Below, in pieces: positions 35,161-47,900 of a stretch of 64,000 nt of DNA; position 1 is the first letter of the stretch, and the number at the start of each line of letters is the position of its first letter. The position numbers were made by a program, and so were the translations under genes. The notes below the pieces were generated by a model. It had not been told where the DNA came from, ran no database searches, and worked only from the letters and a program-made list of their open reading frames with translations. The stretch is from NCBI GenBank assembly GCA_007449985.2, contig VIIQ02000649.1:124001-188000 (forward strand), written 5' to 3'. The DNA comes from Desmodesmus armatus (Eukaryota; Chlorophyta; Chlorophyceae; Sphaeropleales; Scenedesmaceae).

Positions 35161-37031
35161 GGGGGCGAGTACAGCTCGAAGCGCATCCAAATCTCTGTTG
35201 CAACATCATGACACTGTATAGCTTGGTCTAAGAGACTGGTTGGTGTGCACTTCACTTGCTCAATTGCTCGATCGATCCAAAGCAATTATGCAGCACCGAG
35301 CTACTGCTTGGACAAATCGCAATATCGACGTTTGGTTTGAACAGTTGAGCATTGACTTCGTGAGTACCTGCCAGTGTACCTGCCAGTGTTTGAGAGTTGG
35401 TCCACTGACAGCTGCCCTCAACATGCATCATACATGTACATGTACTGGCCTGTTGAGCTAAGGGTGCCTTCACTCACAATCACTGATGCACCCGGGTGTT
35501 TGAATTGGAACTGAATTTGCTCCTGGAGTTGAAGGTGCTACATTGCACGTGCATCGATGGCTACAGATAATTACCTTCGTATCGTGCACACTGGAAAGTC
35601 CAGGCTATGCACAGACGCTGTACATCTGGCACACAAGGGTGTGCATGCACCTCGTCAGCACGGCGTGTGGCTCAACAATAGGGTTGAAGCCACTGCCGCC
35701 TGCTGATCCAACCATTGTGCACACACGGCATCTGCTATGGCAGTGACAGGCTGGTGCCTTGCTCAAGCAGAACACTGCTCTCCCCTGTCTGCCAACATAA
35801 TACTGATGTTGCAGACGAACAGATGGGCACTGGCCTGGCCCAAATATACAGCAGCCCAAGCTGTCAGAAGAGCAGTTGCAAGACTGCAACATACGCATAT
35901 GGCTGGATCCTGTGCAGCTACATCTTTTTTCAGGCCCTGTCCGCTGCAGGACCACCAGCTAGTAGCCAGCCAAAACAGTACAGCCTCAGGGGTGATGAGA
36001 AAGGCCCTGGGCCCCACAGTCTGCACCGCCAACAGGCATGTGCCTCAGCGAGCGGGGCAGGCAGCAGCACAGGTCCCAAAGCTGTACAAGCCGGCACGCA
36101 CAATGCCCTGCACACAAACTGTGGATGAAGGCCGGGTGCCATGCACAGCGCTCCCTGGCCAAACCTGAAACCCCGCAAGGCCACAAGCACCTGCCCATGC
36201 AATGACAAACCTGAGAAGCATAGGTGCTTGCTCAGAGTGTGAAAGCACTTAATCGAGTGCTGCGGGGGGTGTGCATCACATCACTGTACGAATCAAACTC
36301 GAGGCATCCGTGTTCACAAGTCGCCAATTCCATTTCAAGGCAGGCGACAGCTGGTCCAAAGGTCCAAAGCTGCCAAATAGGCAGATACACCGTGACGGAC
36401 CGCCTACTGCCATCTGAAGCCTTGTACACACACTCTGTCACCGACAGCTGACATCGACGGCTGCTGACTGTGTGCATCAAACGCACACTCAGAGCAAAGT
36501 TGCTGCACACTGGCAGCCACCCAACCGTGCCCAAGCCCTCGACCTGCTCACTGCACAGACCATCAACATGATACAAAGGCCACACCATGCATGCATGGCG
36601 TGAATCACAATCAAGGGCAGGACCAAGCATGCTGGGGGGCAAGCACCCACATGCACGCCCGGAAGCACTGCTGGGGCGCAAGCACCTACAAGCACACCCA
36701 GGGCATGCTGTGCCTGCGCATTATCCCGAACAAAACAGACGACTAGACCAGCGCTCAAACACACTCTGCGCTGAAGCAGACAGCGGCTGCAAGCATATGC
36801 CTCGCTGCTTGCTGGGAAGCCAGCCATCACAAGAGAGGTGTTATTGCCAAGCAAGACCTTGTTTGCATACCAGCAGCAGCTGCAACACTGTGTCACTGCC
36901 CGCATGCTTGCGCTGCTGCCGCAGCTGCGACTGCACTTGCTGCTGGAGCTAGCGAACATCACTGCAGCATCCTCGCTGCCAGGCTCGCTTGCGGCTGCTG
37001 CAGCGGCGCGGCTGTTGGTGCTGTGGTGCTG
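35161..37031. other. Intergenic region, no gene recognised
   Basis: About 1.9 kb lie between the probable 5' end of the coiled-coil membrane protein gene and the stop of the SnRK2 gene, both on the minus strand. It should contain the upstream gene's promoter and first exon(s), and the kinase 3' UTR. Open frames are short and mutually overlapping. Confidence 0.4.
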
Positions 37032-40000
37032 CTACTGCGTCGTAGCTGCCACGCCTGCTTTCTGCTGGTACTGCTTCGGGTTGAAGCTCTGCTCGTTCTC
37101 GTTGAACTCATCCTCGATGGCATTGTCAATCATGTCATCCTCGTACCCGGCCTGCGGACACAAACACACACGCACACATCAACATTTGCATAAGGACACA
37201 CTCAACCGCCACAAAAGCGACTGTCAATGTGGAAAGCTGCTGTGTAAGTTCCCAGCATACGTGTGCCAATACCTCATTGCTGTCCGCACCTGGCCTGTAA
37301 GAAACTTTCCAACCTCAGAATATTTAAGTACCCAACAGCTGTTGGCCGTCTCGCGACCTGCCTGCCGCTGTTTAGCTGCTCGCGTCAGGTATTCCAAGCT
37401 GCCAAGCTCACCTCATGCCCTGCGTTGTCAAAGTTGTACTTGTTGGGCCCTGGCGTCTGCGCGTCCTTCAGGATGCGCTTGATGTCGTCCTCACTCTGCA
37501 CCCCGCTGTAGTCCTCGTCATTCAGGTAGCTGTCGTTCATCGACACAGCCTGCAGTCAACAACACACCATGAATGTGGACACTCCCCACAGCACAGGCGC
37601 TGCTTCACTACACCAGCTGCCAGCACCATGGTCGGTCTGGAACCTGGCATGATGTGCTCAACTAACATGTCAGCATCCTGGTAACTGGTCAGCTGGCCTT
37701 AGTCGTCTGGTGTACCAGCATGCCCTCTGACTTTCCCAGTTGCTCATTGCGCCATGCACATGCGGCGGCTGGGCCATTGTTGCCTTGCAAGTCCTTCCTG
37801 CCCTCCTACCCCCCCCCCCCTGCTGGCCCCTGCTCACCTCCATTGGCAGGTTGGCAATGAACCAGGGGTGCTTGTGGATCTGCGCCATGGTGATGCGCTC
37901 GTCAGGGTCCCTCACAAGCATGCGAGACAGCAGGTCCCGGCACTCCGGGCTGATCTCAATGTTGGTAGGAATGGCCCACTGCAGGGTGCAAGAAATGCAG
38001 GACAGCAGGGACGTCACAAACATGTGCCTATGCACCTACTGCTACAGGCCATGCCGGCGACTGCAACATATGAACAATGCCGCACACCACCTAGCATGAC
38101 AGGGTGTCATAACTGGCTGTGACTGTGTCTCAGCCCAGCAGTGGGATACATTAGCACAGGAAGAACACTTTTCAGCATACGTACAACCAAGACACCAGGT
38201 GCCCTTTGGATAGTTGCAGGACAAGACAGCAGCATGCCCCCTCCATCCAGGCTTTCAACACAAACCCCTGACCCTTGAGCGTCACCCCTGCCCTGCACAC
38301 CTGCATGTTGACAATCCGGTCCATCATGGTGCGGATGCGCCTGTCGGGCTCCATCTTGGGCCCGTTTGGCTGCTGCGTCTCGAAGGGGTACTGCCCAAAC
38401 AGCATGACGTATAGCATCACCCCGCACGACCAGATGTCAGCCTTCTTGCCGTCATACTTGCCAGTGGCCTTGATGATCTCAGGGGCCATGTAGGCCAGGG
38501 TGCCCACCTGCAGGACACACAGGCATAACAGGCAAGGGATGTGTCAAGTAACCACGAGCAGCTCGAGTGTCAACAGTGGACATGCACATCCGGCAGATGC
38601 CAGTCCAGCACCAGCTGCTGACCCCAAAGGGTGCCATGCGTTTGTATCCATGAAATGACACCAACCGACCGCACTTACCTTGGACTTGGGCGCGCTCATG
38701 AAGTGAGCCTTGCTGTACCCAAAGTCACAGATCTTCAGCAGGGGTAGCGGCAAACCCTGAACCATCTGCAGGGACAAACACAAGCATCGGTTGCAGGCAT
38801 GTTAGTTGAGTACACCACAGCCAGCACGCCAGGAGCCCCATCTGGCACACGGCTGCACCACAGCACAACCCCATGTGCACACACAGGCACCGCTGAGCCC
38901 ACACACTCTCCTTGTAAACTACTTTGATGGGATGCTGTTGTCACTGCATGCATGCTACCCATGCACAGTGATGCTGACACACACTGGGCACATGCGTGGT
39001 GCATGCAAGCACACGACCCCCCCCCCCCAGCAGGCACACTTATACCCATCTTTGGACTATCACATCTTTGGATGGTTGATGCATTGGCTGGATGCACTCC
39101 CTGTGTCTACACCCTTGCTCCACCTGCAGGAGCATGCACAGCAGCATGCCTGGCTGCCCGTACCTGCAGCAGCGTGTTCTCCAGCTTGATATCCCTGTTG
39201 ACCACACCCCTCCTGTGGCAGTAATCCAGGCCTATGATCAGCTGCTGGAAGAACCAGCGGCTGGCTGCCTCTTTCAAGCGCACAGCGCGCTGCACATAGC
39301 TGCAAGTACAGACAGAAAGACACAGAAGCACACCCATCAGTGAGACAGTACTGTCGGGGGATGTTGTGGGCTAGCGCAGCATACACTGGAAGCACCAGAT
39401 GTCCTCCTGCATGTTTGCCTATTGGAGGCCGCTGCAAGCAGCGCACTGCTTCGCGGCACTTCCTCTATGATTTTGCTGGGGCCAAACAGGAGGGGGGGAG
39501 GAACTCAGCCAGCAACAGCAGTAGCTCCACACTGGCCTGGATGCAGCAGTCATCTTTTCGCTGCATCCAGGCCAGTGCAGCAACTGCTGTCACTGGCTGA
39601 GTTCCTCCCCCATCCTGTCCTGCCCCTGGCACGGACTCTGCATAGCCCAAACTGCCCGTTTGCTGACGTCCCAGGGTCGTTTCAAGTGCTTCACCCTGGA
39701 TGCCTGCTGGCCTGCTCGGCTGCTCCAGCCCCAGAAGGGCCACCTGTCCTGCACTGCTGACTGCGCCCCATGACTGTGTCACAACCTAGACCCAGCTCCA
39801 CTGCTGTGCTGAGATGGCCATGTGCCTGCAATCCCCTATGCGCTGCTGCTGACTGAGCCCTGCTGCTGCCTGGCGCCCTCAGCACAACTGCACGTACGTG
39901 AACAGGCTGCCTCCAGACGCAAACTCCATGGCGATGCAGATGTACTCGCTGGTGATGAACACCTCCCTGAACTCAATCACGTGGGGGTGGCGCAGCATGC

Positions 40001-40579
40001 GGTGGTTCAGGATCTCTGCCTCCACATACCTGCGCTTGGGCAAGACAGTGCAGGACAGGGCAGCACAAGCGGGACACAGAGGGACAGGACACAGCAGAAC
40101 AGGACAAAAGGGCACAAAAACGATTCCTGGTGAGATGATGCGTTGCCAGGAAAGGGCGTGTGCTGTGATTGCTTGCCGTTGTCTGCTTTGGCGCACTACC
40201 TGTGCAACACAAATGCATATACCACCCTGCCAACCAGCTGCTGCAAGCGATAGCTGCTCTGCTTGTCTGTTGAGGGTTTGTGTGCCGCTGCACCCTCAGA
40301 GCACCCCCCCCCCTTGCTGTAGCGTGCGTGAGCGCAGATGCCAGCTGGCTGTATCTGCTGTCCACCAACTCCAGCCCAGATCTACTCTGAGGGTATTGCG
40401 CACCGATTGACCCTGTCTCCACGCTCGATGAACTTGATAGCCACCAGCTCCTGCGTTTCTGTGTTGCGGGCCAGCTGCACAAAGCCAAAGCTGCCATGGC
40501 TGAGGTCTGCTACCTTGACATAGCGGGTAGTCTCCCTCAGGGGGTCAGGGTTGCTGGGCTGCACGCCTCCTGCACTCAT
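37032..40579 (-). CDS. SnRK2-type serine/threonine protein kinase
   Basis: Eight exons on the minus strand: 40579-40404, 40029-39898, 39299-39164, 38765-38679, 38507-38301, 37978-37838, 37549-37412 and 37151-37032. They sum to 1137 nt in frame, 378 aa, typical of SnRK2. Kinase landmarks: glycine loop HGSFGFV, ATP lysine in VAIKFIERG (about 49), VNRDIKLEN (NRD about 137-139), ICDFGYSK (DFG about 162-164), [15 protein letters not shown] and [20 protein letters not shown]. The C-terminus has the SnRK2-box-like [17 protein letters not shown] and an acidic tail [18 protein letters not shown]. In land plants SnRK2s act in osmotic and ABA signalling; in Chlamydomonas they act in sulfur starvation. 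The role here is inferred. Oddities: Asn replaces His of the HRD motif and Ser replaces the first glycine of the loop. An upstream in-frame ATG exists at 40675. Confidence 0.92.
39494..39611. repeat. Long imperfect foldback in an SnRK2 intron
   Basis: The arms pair in three blocks: about 39494-39512 with 39593-39611, about 39516-39523 with 39582-39590, and 39529-39546 with 39560-39577. The loop is about 13 bases. The two outer blocks are essentially perfect over 19 and 18 bases. The element sits in the intron between the second and third coding exons of the kinase gene. Confidence 0.88.
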
Positions 40580-41952
40580 GCTGGCTGGCCTGCCTGCCTG
40601 CGGAAGCAAGGCAAGGTTGCAAGCACCTGGTATGATGTGTCTGACAGCCTGTGCAACCGCTGCAACAATAGCCACATTGACAGCTGCTGCTGCGCTGTGC
40701 TAGCCGACAACGCATTAGGTGAATGCACCACCAAGTAGAGCTTCAACCAGGCACAGTGCTGGCAAGTCTAGACATGGTTGTTTGTGTTTGTGATGCATTG
40801 ATGGCTCCTACGAACATTTGGCAGAGCCCAACTCCACTGTGCATCCTGCACACAGCAGAAATGCCCCCAGCACAGCAGGCAGCAGCTGCCACTGCTGCTA
40901 ATATGCACCCCTGCTGGCTGGAGAAACTACTGCTGTACATCACAACCACAACAGCCCTCTGCTGGGCCCATGCACAAAGCAGCTGGAGCAACTGACCTTC
41001 AATCACCTGCCGCACGCTGCACTGCCCAATGGCCAGTCCAAGAGGTCCCTTCCAGAGCCCTGGGCTACTGCTGCTGCTGCTGCTGCTGCTGCTTCCTATG
41101 CGTTCAAGCGATGTTCAGCGCCTCTCGTGCGTGCAAACAAGACAACCCAAGACATTGCACTGACTCATTTCCTGGGCCTGGCACTGCCCTGGTGCGAGTG
41201 ATGGTGCCGCACACTGCGCAAGTGTGCGAAGACGAATTGAGTACGGGGCTTGGCCTCTGATTGATGTGCGAAGCAACGGGTTTGGGAAACGGCTGGGAGC
41301 TGGGGGCAGATAATCCGTCACAAGGCGCCTTGAGAAGGGGTGACAAGCGCGAGAAAATACGGAAGACACACAAGGAAACACTGTGAGGGATACACGAGGG
41401 ATGAAGAAAGCTTTCTTGAGCTCAGGTTTAAGTGTGACCTGTTCAGGTGATGCGTCCAACACTGCTGACCAGACCGAGCTTTGTGTGCTTCAATAGAATC
41501 GAGTGGCATTTTGTCGACTGTGTGGCATATCCTAGCTGCCATCAATCACTTCCACCACCACCTGCCAATCAGCGATTCTCAGCAAGCATCTGTGCGTCCG
41601 TGAACTGGTGATACTATTGTTTACCCGTGGCGCCCTCCCGAGCCCGTAGTCCAACTAGAGCCGTAGCCCACCGCTGCCTGAAAGACAAGAAGGCCCCTGC
41701 GTGCACATCCAGGCCTTGCAGCCTTCGAGAAACTCCGTTGGTGTAGTCTCTTTGACGTGTGCTTCAAGTGCACGCAAGCTGTGTGGCTCTTCTTGAGGGA
41801 ACAGAAACAGGGAACACCATCTGCTGCAGCAAAGGCCCCTGCCCACAACACCCCTGCAGCAGCCCAGCTAGGCCTTTTTTGTTGTTCAGCTGCTTGGTGT
41901 TGGTATCATCAACACCGCACTTGCACGATCTGGAGGCCTTTTTGATGGGACA
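40580..41952. promoter_or_regulatory. Divergent intergenic region between SnRK2 and PNUTS-like genes
   Basis: About 1.37 kb separate the two start codons, so both promoters lie here. A CTG/GCT microsatellite occupies about 41069-41093. No further feature is supported. Confidence 0.4.
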
Positions 41953-44900
41953 ATGATGCCTGCCCCAGCAACAGCAGTGCATCTACCCGCTGGGGCTCCC
42001 TTTGCCATGGATGTAACACAGCCACAGCTTGACATGCCACCACCTGCCTCTTCGTCCCAGAGGCGCAACAGCACTGACGGTGATGCTGCTACAGGTGATT
42101 GTTGTGGCCCATGCATCAGCAAGGTGGTGGCAAGGTGAAAACATTCTGGACCTTACACTTGAGCAGAAGGCTGCATTCAAAGGCCCAAGCAAGCAAATAC
42201 ATGTGTGTATATATACTGCCTGATGTATGTGATCCCCCTGACCCTTCTAAAGTGCAATCCTGCGTCCCACACTGCTGCTGCTGCTCCCTGCTCAGGCTCT
42301 GGCTCGGATGAGATGTCCGGGTCTATGGACGACTACAGCGACACAGGCAGCAGCGGCAGTGACGATGATAGCAGTGAGGACGAGGAGTCGTTGGCAGACC
42401 GGCAGGCCAGGGGAGGCAGCAAGCGATCGGCCGGTGCCTCAGATCAGAGCCACCCGGCGAAGCGCAGGCGCAGCAGCAGCGACAGCGGCGGGGCAGGTAG
42501 CGACAGCAACTCCTCACGAAAGCGCCGCAATCTGTTTCCCGCCATCCGCCGGTCCCAGCGCTGTGGCAACTGCCACACCTGCCTCAACCCACAGCTGAAG
42601 AAGGCCTGCATCACCATGCGGGAGCGGATGATGAAGGACATGCAGGGCCCCAGCAGCAGCAAGCGCTCAGCAGCCCGGGCATCACCAGCAGCTGCAGCAG
42701 GAGGCCATCAGCAGCAGCAGCTGCCGCTGTCCCCCGCCGGCTCTGCCGACCTCGACCAGGACAAGTACGTCGACATCCTGGCGCCCCTGATCGACCGCTC
42801 GGGCGGCCTGGTAGACGGCAGCTCCGTGGGCCCCTTCATCCAGGCCATGGGCAGCTTCAAGACCACGCTGTCCCGCGTGTTGCCCACCTCCGTGCTGAGC
42901 CTCAGCCGGCCCTCCCTGCTCGCTGACTTCATGTCATCTGGGGGCGTGGACATGCTGGCGTCCTGGATGCTGGAAGCAGAAGGTGAGGACAGCGAGCACG
43001 CCAAGACCCTGCTCGTGGACGTGCTCAAGCTGCTGCAGAAGCTGCCGGTGACCAAGTCCTTCGTGTCGTCCACACGCTCGGCCCGTGTGATCGGCTCCCT
43101 GCGCAAGCACCGGGACCCTGAGGTGCAGCAGCTCGCCCAGCAGGTGGTCAAGCAGTGGATGAAGGTCATGCCAGGCAAATCTAGCAGCGCCAAGCCTGGT
43201 AGCAGGTGAGCAAGCGGGGGCCTGCACTGGGTGGGCAAAGAGAAGAGGTGGGGGTACAGCAGGTGGGGAACGGGGGGGGGGGGGGGGGGTACAGCGCAAC
43301 AGCTCAGTGCGTGCAGGGTGTCTGATGGGCAACTCTTCAGAGTTACTGATGCAGTAGTGAGATCTGCATGTGTGTTCTGTGCGCTGTGCAGTTGTGTCAG
43401 AGTGTTAGTACAGCAGCTGGGTTATGAGCACGCCTGGCAGCAGCATCGCTTTTCACTCTCCCTGCTGACCTGCCTTGATATCCACAGCAGTGCCCAAGCC
43501 CTCTGGCAGCAGGGGCATGAACCCAGAGCGCGCCTTTAGCGCAACAGCAGCAGCAGCCGCCTGCTATGTTCATCTTATACTTAGCTTGCCGTCAGCTTCC
43601 CTCGTCATTGCTGTGAATCTCAAGCTGTAGTGTGCAGTCTGCTGACCCGGCAGGTGTGCGTCTGTCACTGCTGCTGCCGGCTTGTCCTGCTTTACTGCAG
43701 TTCCAAACCAGCTGGAGGTTCAAGTGCAGCTGCAGGGGGCAGCTCGCTGCAGTCTGCTGCAGCCCGGAAGGCGACAGCACAGGTAGCGCATAGCTTGGTA
43801 GATTGTGGGGTAGTGTATAGGACAGTAGCATGTGGGGTAGTGCTGGGGTGTGCTTGTGGTGTGGGTTGTGCTTGCTGTGTGAGGTGTGTTCGGTGTCGAG
43901 TGTTTCGTTCCTGCGGGAGCAGTTGTTGTGCTGTGAATGGCACGTGGCGGCCAGCATGTGCTGGCAAACTAGCCATGACGAGATTCCCGAACTTTCTCTG
44001 GCATGCTGTGGTGAAACAGCTGGTGAGGTTCACTTGGAAAACCATGCATGCATTTACTTCGAACATATGCGGGCTGCATAGACCAGCATGCTGCACAGGA
44101 TCAGGCTGCTGTACTGATGAACATGCATTGCTGAGCATGTCTTGGAATGCTGTATACTTGCCAGGCTGGGAATGCATTGATGCAAAGGGATTATGATGCT
44201 GCAACTGCATGAACACAATGGTGATGTACGGCCAGCAGTCATGTGCCCTGGTGCCCTGGGAATTGCAAGCTGAGTCCTTCTGGGAGCATTTGCTGTACAC
44301 CAGTTTCAGTTCTGGGGCTTGACATATCAATCTGAAGTTTCATCATTACTTGAGGTGCATTGCATCCTGCTGTTGAGTCAACAGATTTGCAACGATAGCA
44401 GCGGGCGCCATCAGCCCAGCTGTCTTGTCTTGTCGCCCTTTTGACCCAGGTGCATGAACCCAGTTTTGTGTGCACAATTGTTTGACAGTACGCTATAACA
44501 GCCTCCAGGCTGGGTGTTGCTGTGAGGATTGCGTGAGCGGCACACGGCTTTGTGTCTGATTTGGGTATGTGCCTCATTGTTTAGTGCTGGACTGGGCCCG
44601 AGGCCTGTCGTGCACTAGCCAGTCTGTGGCTGTGGGAACATGGCGCTGGGAGCGATCGAGGCCCGAGGCCCCATCATGTGCTGAGCACAACAAAAGCCAA
44701 CGCGACAGCTGACCGACCCAGCTGACCGACCAGACCCAAGCTGAAGTGCTGCGGCTGCAATGCGCCGGTCTTGACCCTCGTATGACCCAGGCCCTCAACC
44801 ACGCTGTTGCCAGCAGGCACACAGCTGCACAGCAGGCAGTGCTGCTTATGTGGCAGTGCAGGTTTCTGTGCCGCCAACCTCATCACGGCCCCTGATTATG

Positions 44901-47900
44901 TGATTCCGACTCTTGAGTCTCAACATACCTGGTGGCCTGAACCCAAACCACCCAGGATGACAATGACCGAGTCCACATGCCTTTACAATGTCAGCAATGC
45001 ATGTGTTTGTGGTGCACAGTTGACATGTGAGCACGCTTTTGCGCAACTCAATTACTTGGCTGCAGCATGTGTAAGACGCGGGCTGGCGGCGCTGAGTTGA
45101 TGCCCTATCAGGGTCTGACATATGGGTGGACTCAGTGCTGAACCCTGTACACTGCATGCGTCATTTGCGTTCAGTGCTGGTTCTCTTGCTGTCACCAATG
45201 CTGGACTGTGCATCAAATACAGTAGTGTGTATGCTTCAGGGGCCAATGCGCATGTGTTAGTCGCCCACGTGTGGCCAGCTGCACTGATCAGCCAGTTTGA
45301 AGCTTGTGTAGCACCATCATAAGTCTCTTTCTCAGCGCTCGTTCCAGGCATTGCGCTCGTCGGTGCCACTGCACAGATGGGCGGCTGTATGGCACAGCTG
45401 ACAGTAGCCAATTCTTACTGTTACCAAGTATCAAACTTGCAGCACTGGTTGTTTGCCGCATTGTCAAGCACATGCTGCCTTGTGACTCCTGTTGTTGCCA
45501 GCCCTGTGCTGTCTTTGTGTGACTAGGTGTTGTGTGTGTTGCTGTGTGTGCCGTTGAGGGGCTGGGGTTGCGCTGTGCTTGGGCGTGAACACATGGGAGC
45601 AATGTGCTGGCTTCAACAAAACTCAAGGTTTCAGACTGCCAGAAAAGGCCTTCAATGCTTCCAGCAGTGACAGGCACAACCCATGCAGCATTGCATTGCA
45701 GCTGACCTCCACATGCTATACTGAGCAACCCCATCCCAGATCCGGTGATGCAGCAGCAGCAGCAGCAGCAGGGCGCCACGCTCAAGCAGCTGGTGCAATG
45801 GCATGCCGCATGCAGCAGCTGTCCAAAGCTACTGCCAGCTCTAGCACCAGCTGTGCGCATGGCTGGCTCGTGCAGTTGCAATCTGCCACAGTGCCTCTGT
45901 CCATGCTTGCTCAGCAGGCCGCCATACTGCTTGCGCCTGCGCCGCCCTATCATGGACAGCTGCAGTCGTACATTCTTTTGGCATCTTGCAGCATGTCTTC
46001 GACTGTGCTGAACCTTTTTTCCTGCTTTGCTGCTTGTCTGTCCTGCTCCTCACCTCGCCAGGGTTCTGCTGGTAGTCACAGCGCTGCAGGCCGGGCCGCA
46101 GGCAGCCAGGTGCAGATGGTCAGTGACAACGACCTCTTCAAGCCTGCCGCAGCAGCAAAGCCCAAGACATCTCTCAGGATGGGCATGGGGCAGCCCAAGA
46201 GGGTAGGTCACTGTGTCAAAGCCTGCAGGAGGGTGCAATCTGACTTCCCTCCTTTCACAGCCCCTCAATGCAGCTGCACATGCTGCCTGCCATGATTTGC
46301 CTTTTCACCTACAGCAACTATATGGTTGAGTGTTGTCTTACGCAGCACAGCGCAGGACACGTGTGTGGGCACAGCTCCAGTCGATGCACTGGTGCAGTGT
46401 GGAAGTGCTGCTGACTGAAGCTGAAAAGTGTTGCTCAACATGCCTGCTGTCCATCATGCAGAGTGGCGGTGTGCAGCTCATGGACTCAGCAGAAGCTGGC
46501 AAGCTGCTGTCAGGCACAGCACGCTCCCCAGCAGCCGGCACTAAGCTCCTCCCCTCCCAGAGGCCCCGCCTGCCGTCGCCACCCCTTGCCGGCACAGCAG
46601 CAGCACCAGCCGGCGCAGCAGCAGCAGGCCCGCGTGTGGCAGTTGACCTGAAGGTCACACCTGAGCAGACCGTTGCGGTCACACTTCGCGTCATCCAGCC
46701 TGCAGGCAGCCGGCTGCCAGGTCTCAGGCGCACAGGGTTTGGGTCCAGCTTGGGGGGCCGGCTGAGTGGGGCTGCGGGTTCGGGTGCTGCACATGGCGGC
46801 AGCGAGGCGCCAGCTGCGCCAACTCAGCAGCCGGTGGTGCGCAAGCCGAGGAAGCGTGTGAGCTGGAAGAGTGAGAGGGAGCTTGAGTCTGTGCGCTGGT
46901 TTGTCAAGGAGGACCCTGCAGTCAAGGTGGGTGCTGCCTGGTGTGAAGGGAAAGTGGGTCAGCAACGGAGTGGTGATAACTGCCACCATCGTGTCTGGAA
47001 CCACTGCCGAACCAGCCAACATGTATGCACTATCACACACCCATTGATGTTCTGCTATTCCATTTCGCTGCATGCATCATCAGGGGCGCACTTTTCTGCA
47101 GTGCTTTGCCTTGGCCTGTACTGCTGGGTGTGCTGTGCTGTCTTGGACCGCCAGCTGTTGTGGTGATATTGCCATCGCTGACGCCGTGTCCTGCCTTGCT
47201 TTTGTGCCCCTGCAGGCAAAGGAGGATGCCTTCCTGACAGATGAGCAGCTGAGGGCCCTGGCCCACTCCCACGCACACCACCAAGACTTCTCAAGCGTGA
47301 GTTTCAATCTTCAAATTTTTGCCGCTGTGTGCACAAACCATGCCGCTGTGGTGCTGAGCGGTGCCGTTGGCCCATTTCTGTGCAGCAATGCTGTGCAGTA
47401 CAATGCATGGATTGGTTTGCATGGCCATGCCATGTCGCGGCCTGGTGAGTGCTGTCAGCATGGTGCATGTGGCTGTACACAACCGCCCGTCATGACATGC
47501 GATGTCATGCTTTGGTCGCTGTGTTCTAATCAATACTGTGCGCTGCGCTGGTCTGCCCTGTCATTTTGTGCGTTTCGTGCTGTGCCATGCTGTGCTGTGT
47601 CCTCGTGCTGCAGTTGATTATGATGGAGCATCAGGCAGAGAAGCACGCCCTTGAGGCTCATCACAGGGAGGAGGACGAGCGCAGGCGGGCAGCAGTGCAC
47701 GCCATGCAACCTGGCTGCCCCTGGCACGGCGTGCCTCCTGCCGTGCAGCTGGATGTTGCATATCCGGTGGGTGCTTTGTGCTGGTAGCCCGCAAGATATC
47801 ATCGGCTGGTGACACAGGCTGCGTGTGCAACAGCCCTTAGGCTTACTCACTCTCCTTCTATCATAACATTGTGGTGGACCACTGTTTACCACACTCAAAT

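Noticed and set aside
40580..40675. Upstream in-frame ATG extending SnRK2 by 32 residues
   Set aside because: The extension includes a stretch that reads like intron or 5' UTR; the ATG at 40579 gives the usual short SnRK2 N-terminus.
41069..41094. CTG/GCT microsatellite upstream of SnRK2
   Set aside because: Plain trinucleotide repeat, common throughout this window.
43269..43289. G homopolymer, also C tracts at 21241, 23400, 29609, 37810, 39010 and 61954
   Set aside because: Homopolymers in introns or spacers; may be assembly-sensitive, but no functional claim is supported.
43483..43560. Possible extra PNUTS exon after ccacag (about 43490)
   Set aside because: Joined to the preceding exon it hits a TAG within about 20 codons, whereas the junction 43205/43701 keeps the frame.
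45579..45953. CAG-rich frames in the long PNUTS intron on both strands
   Set aside because: No frame joins the flanking exons with matching phase before 46062, and the content is simple repeat.
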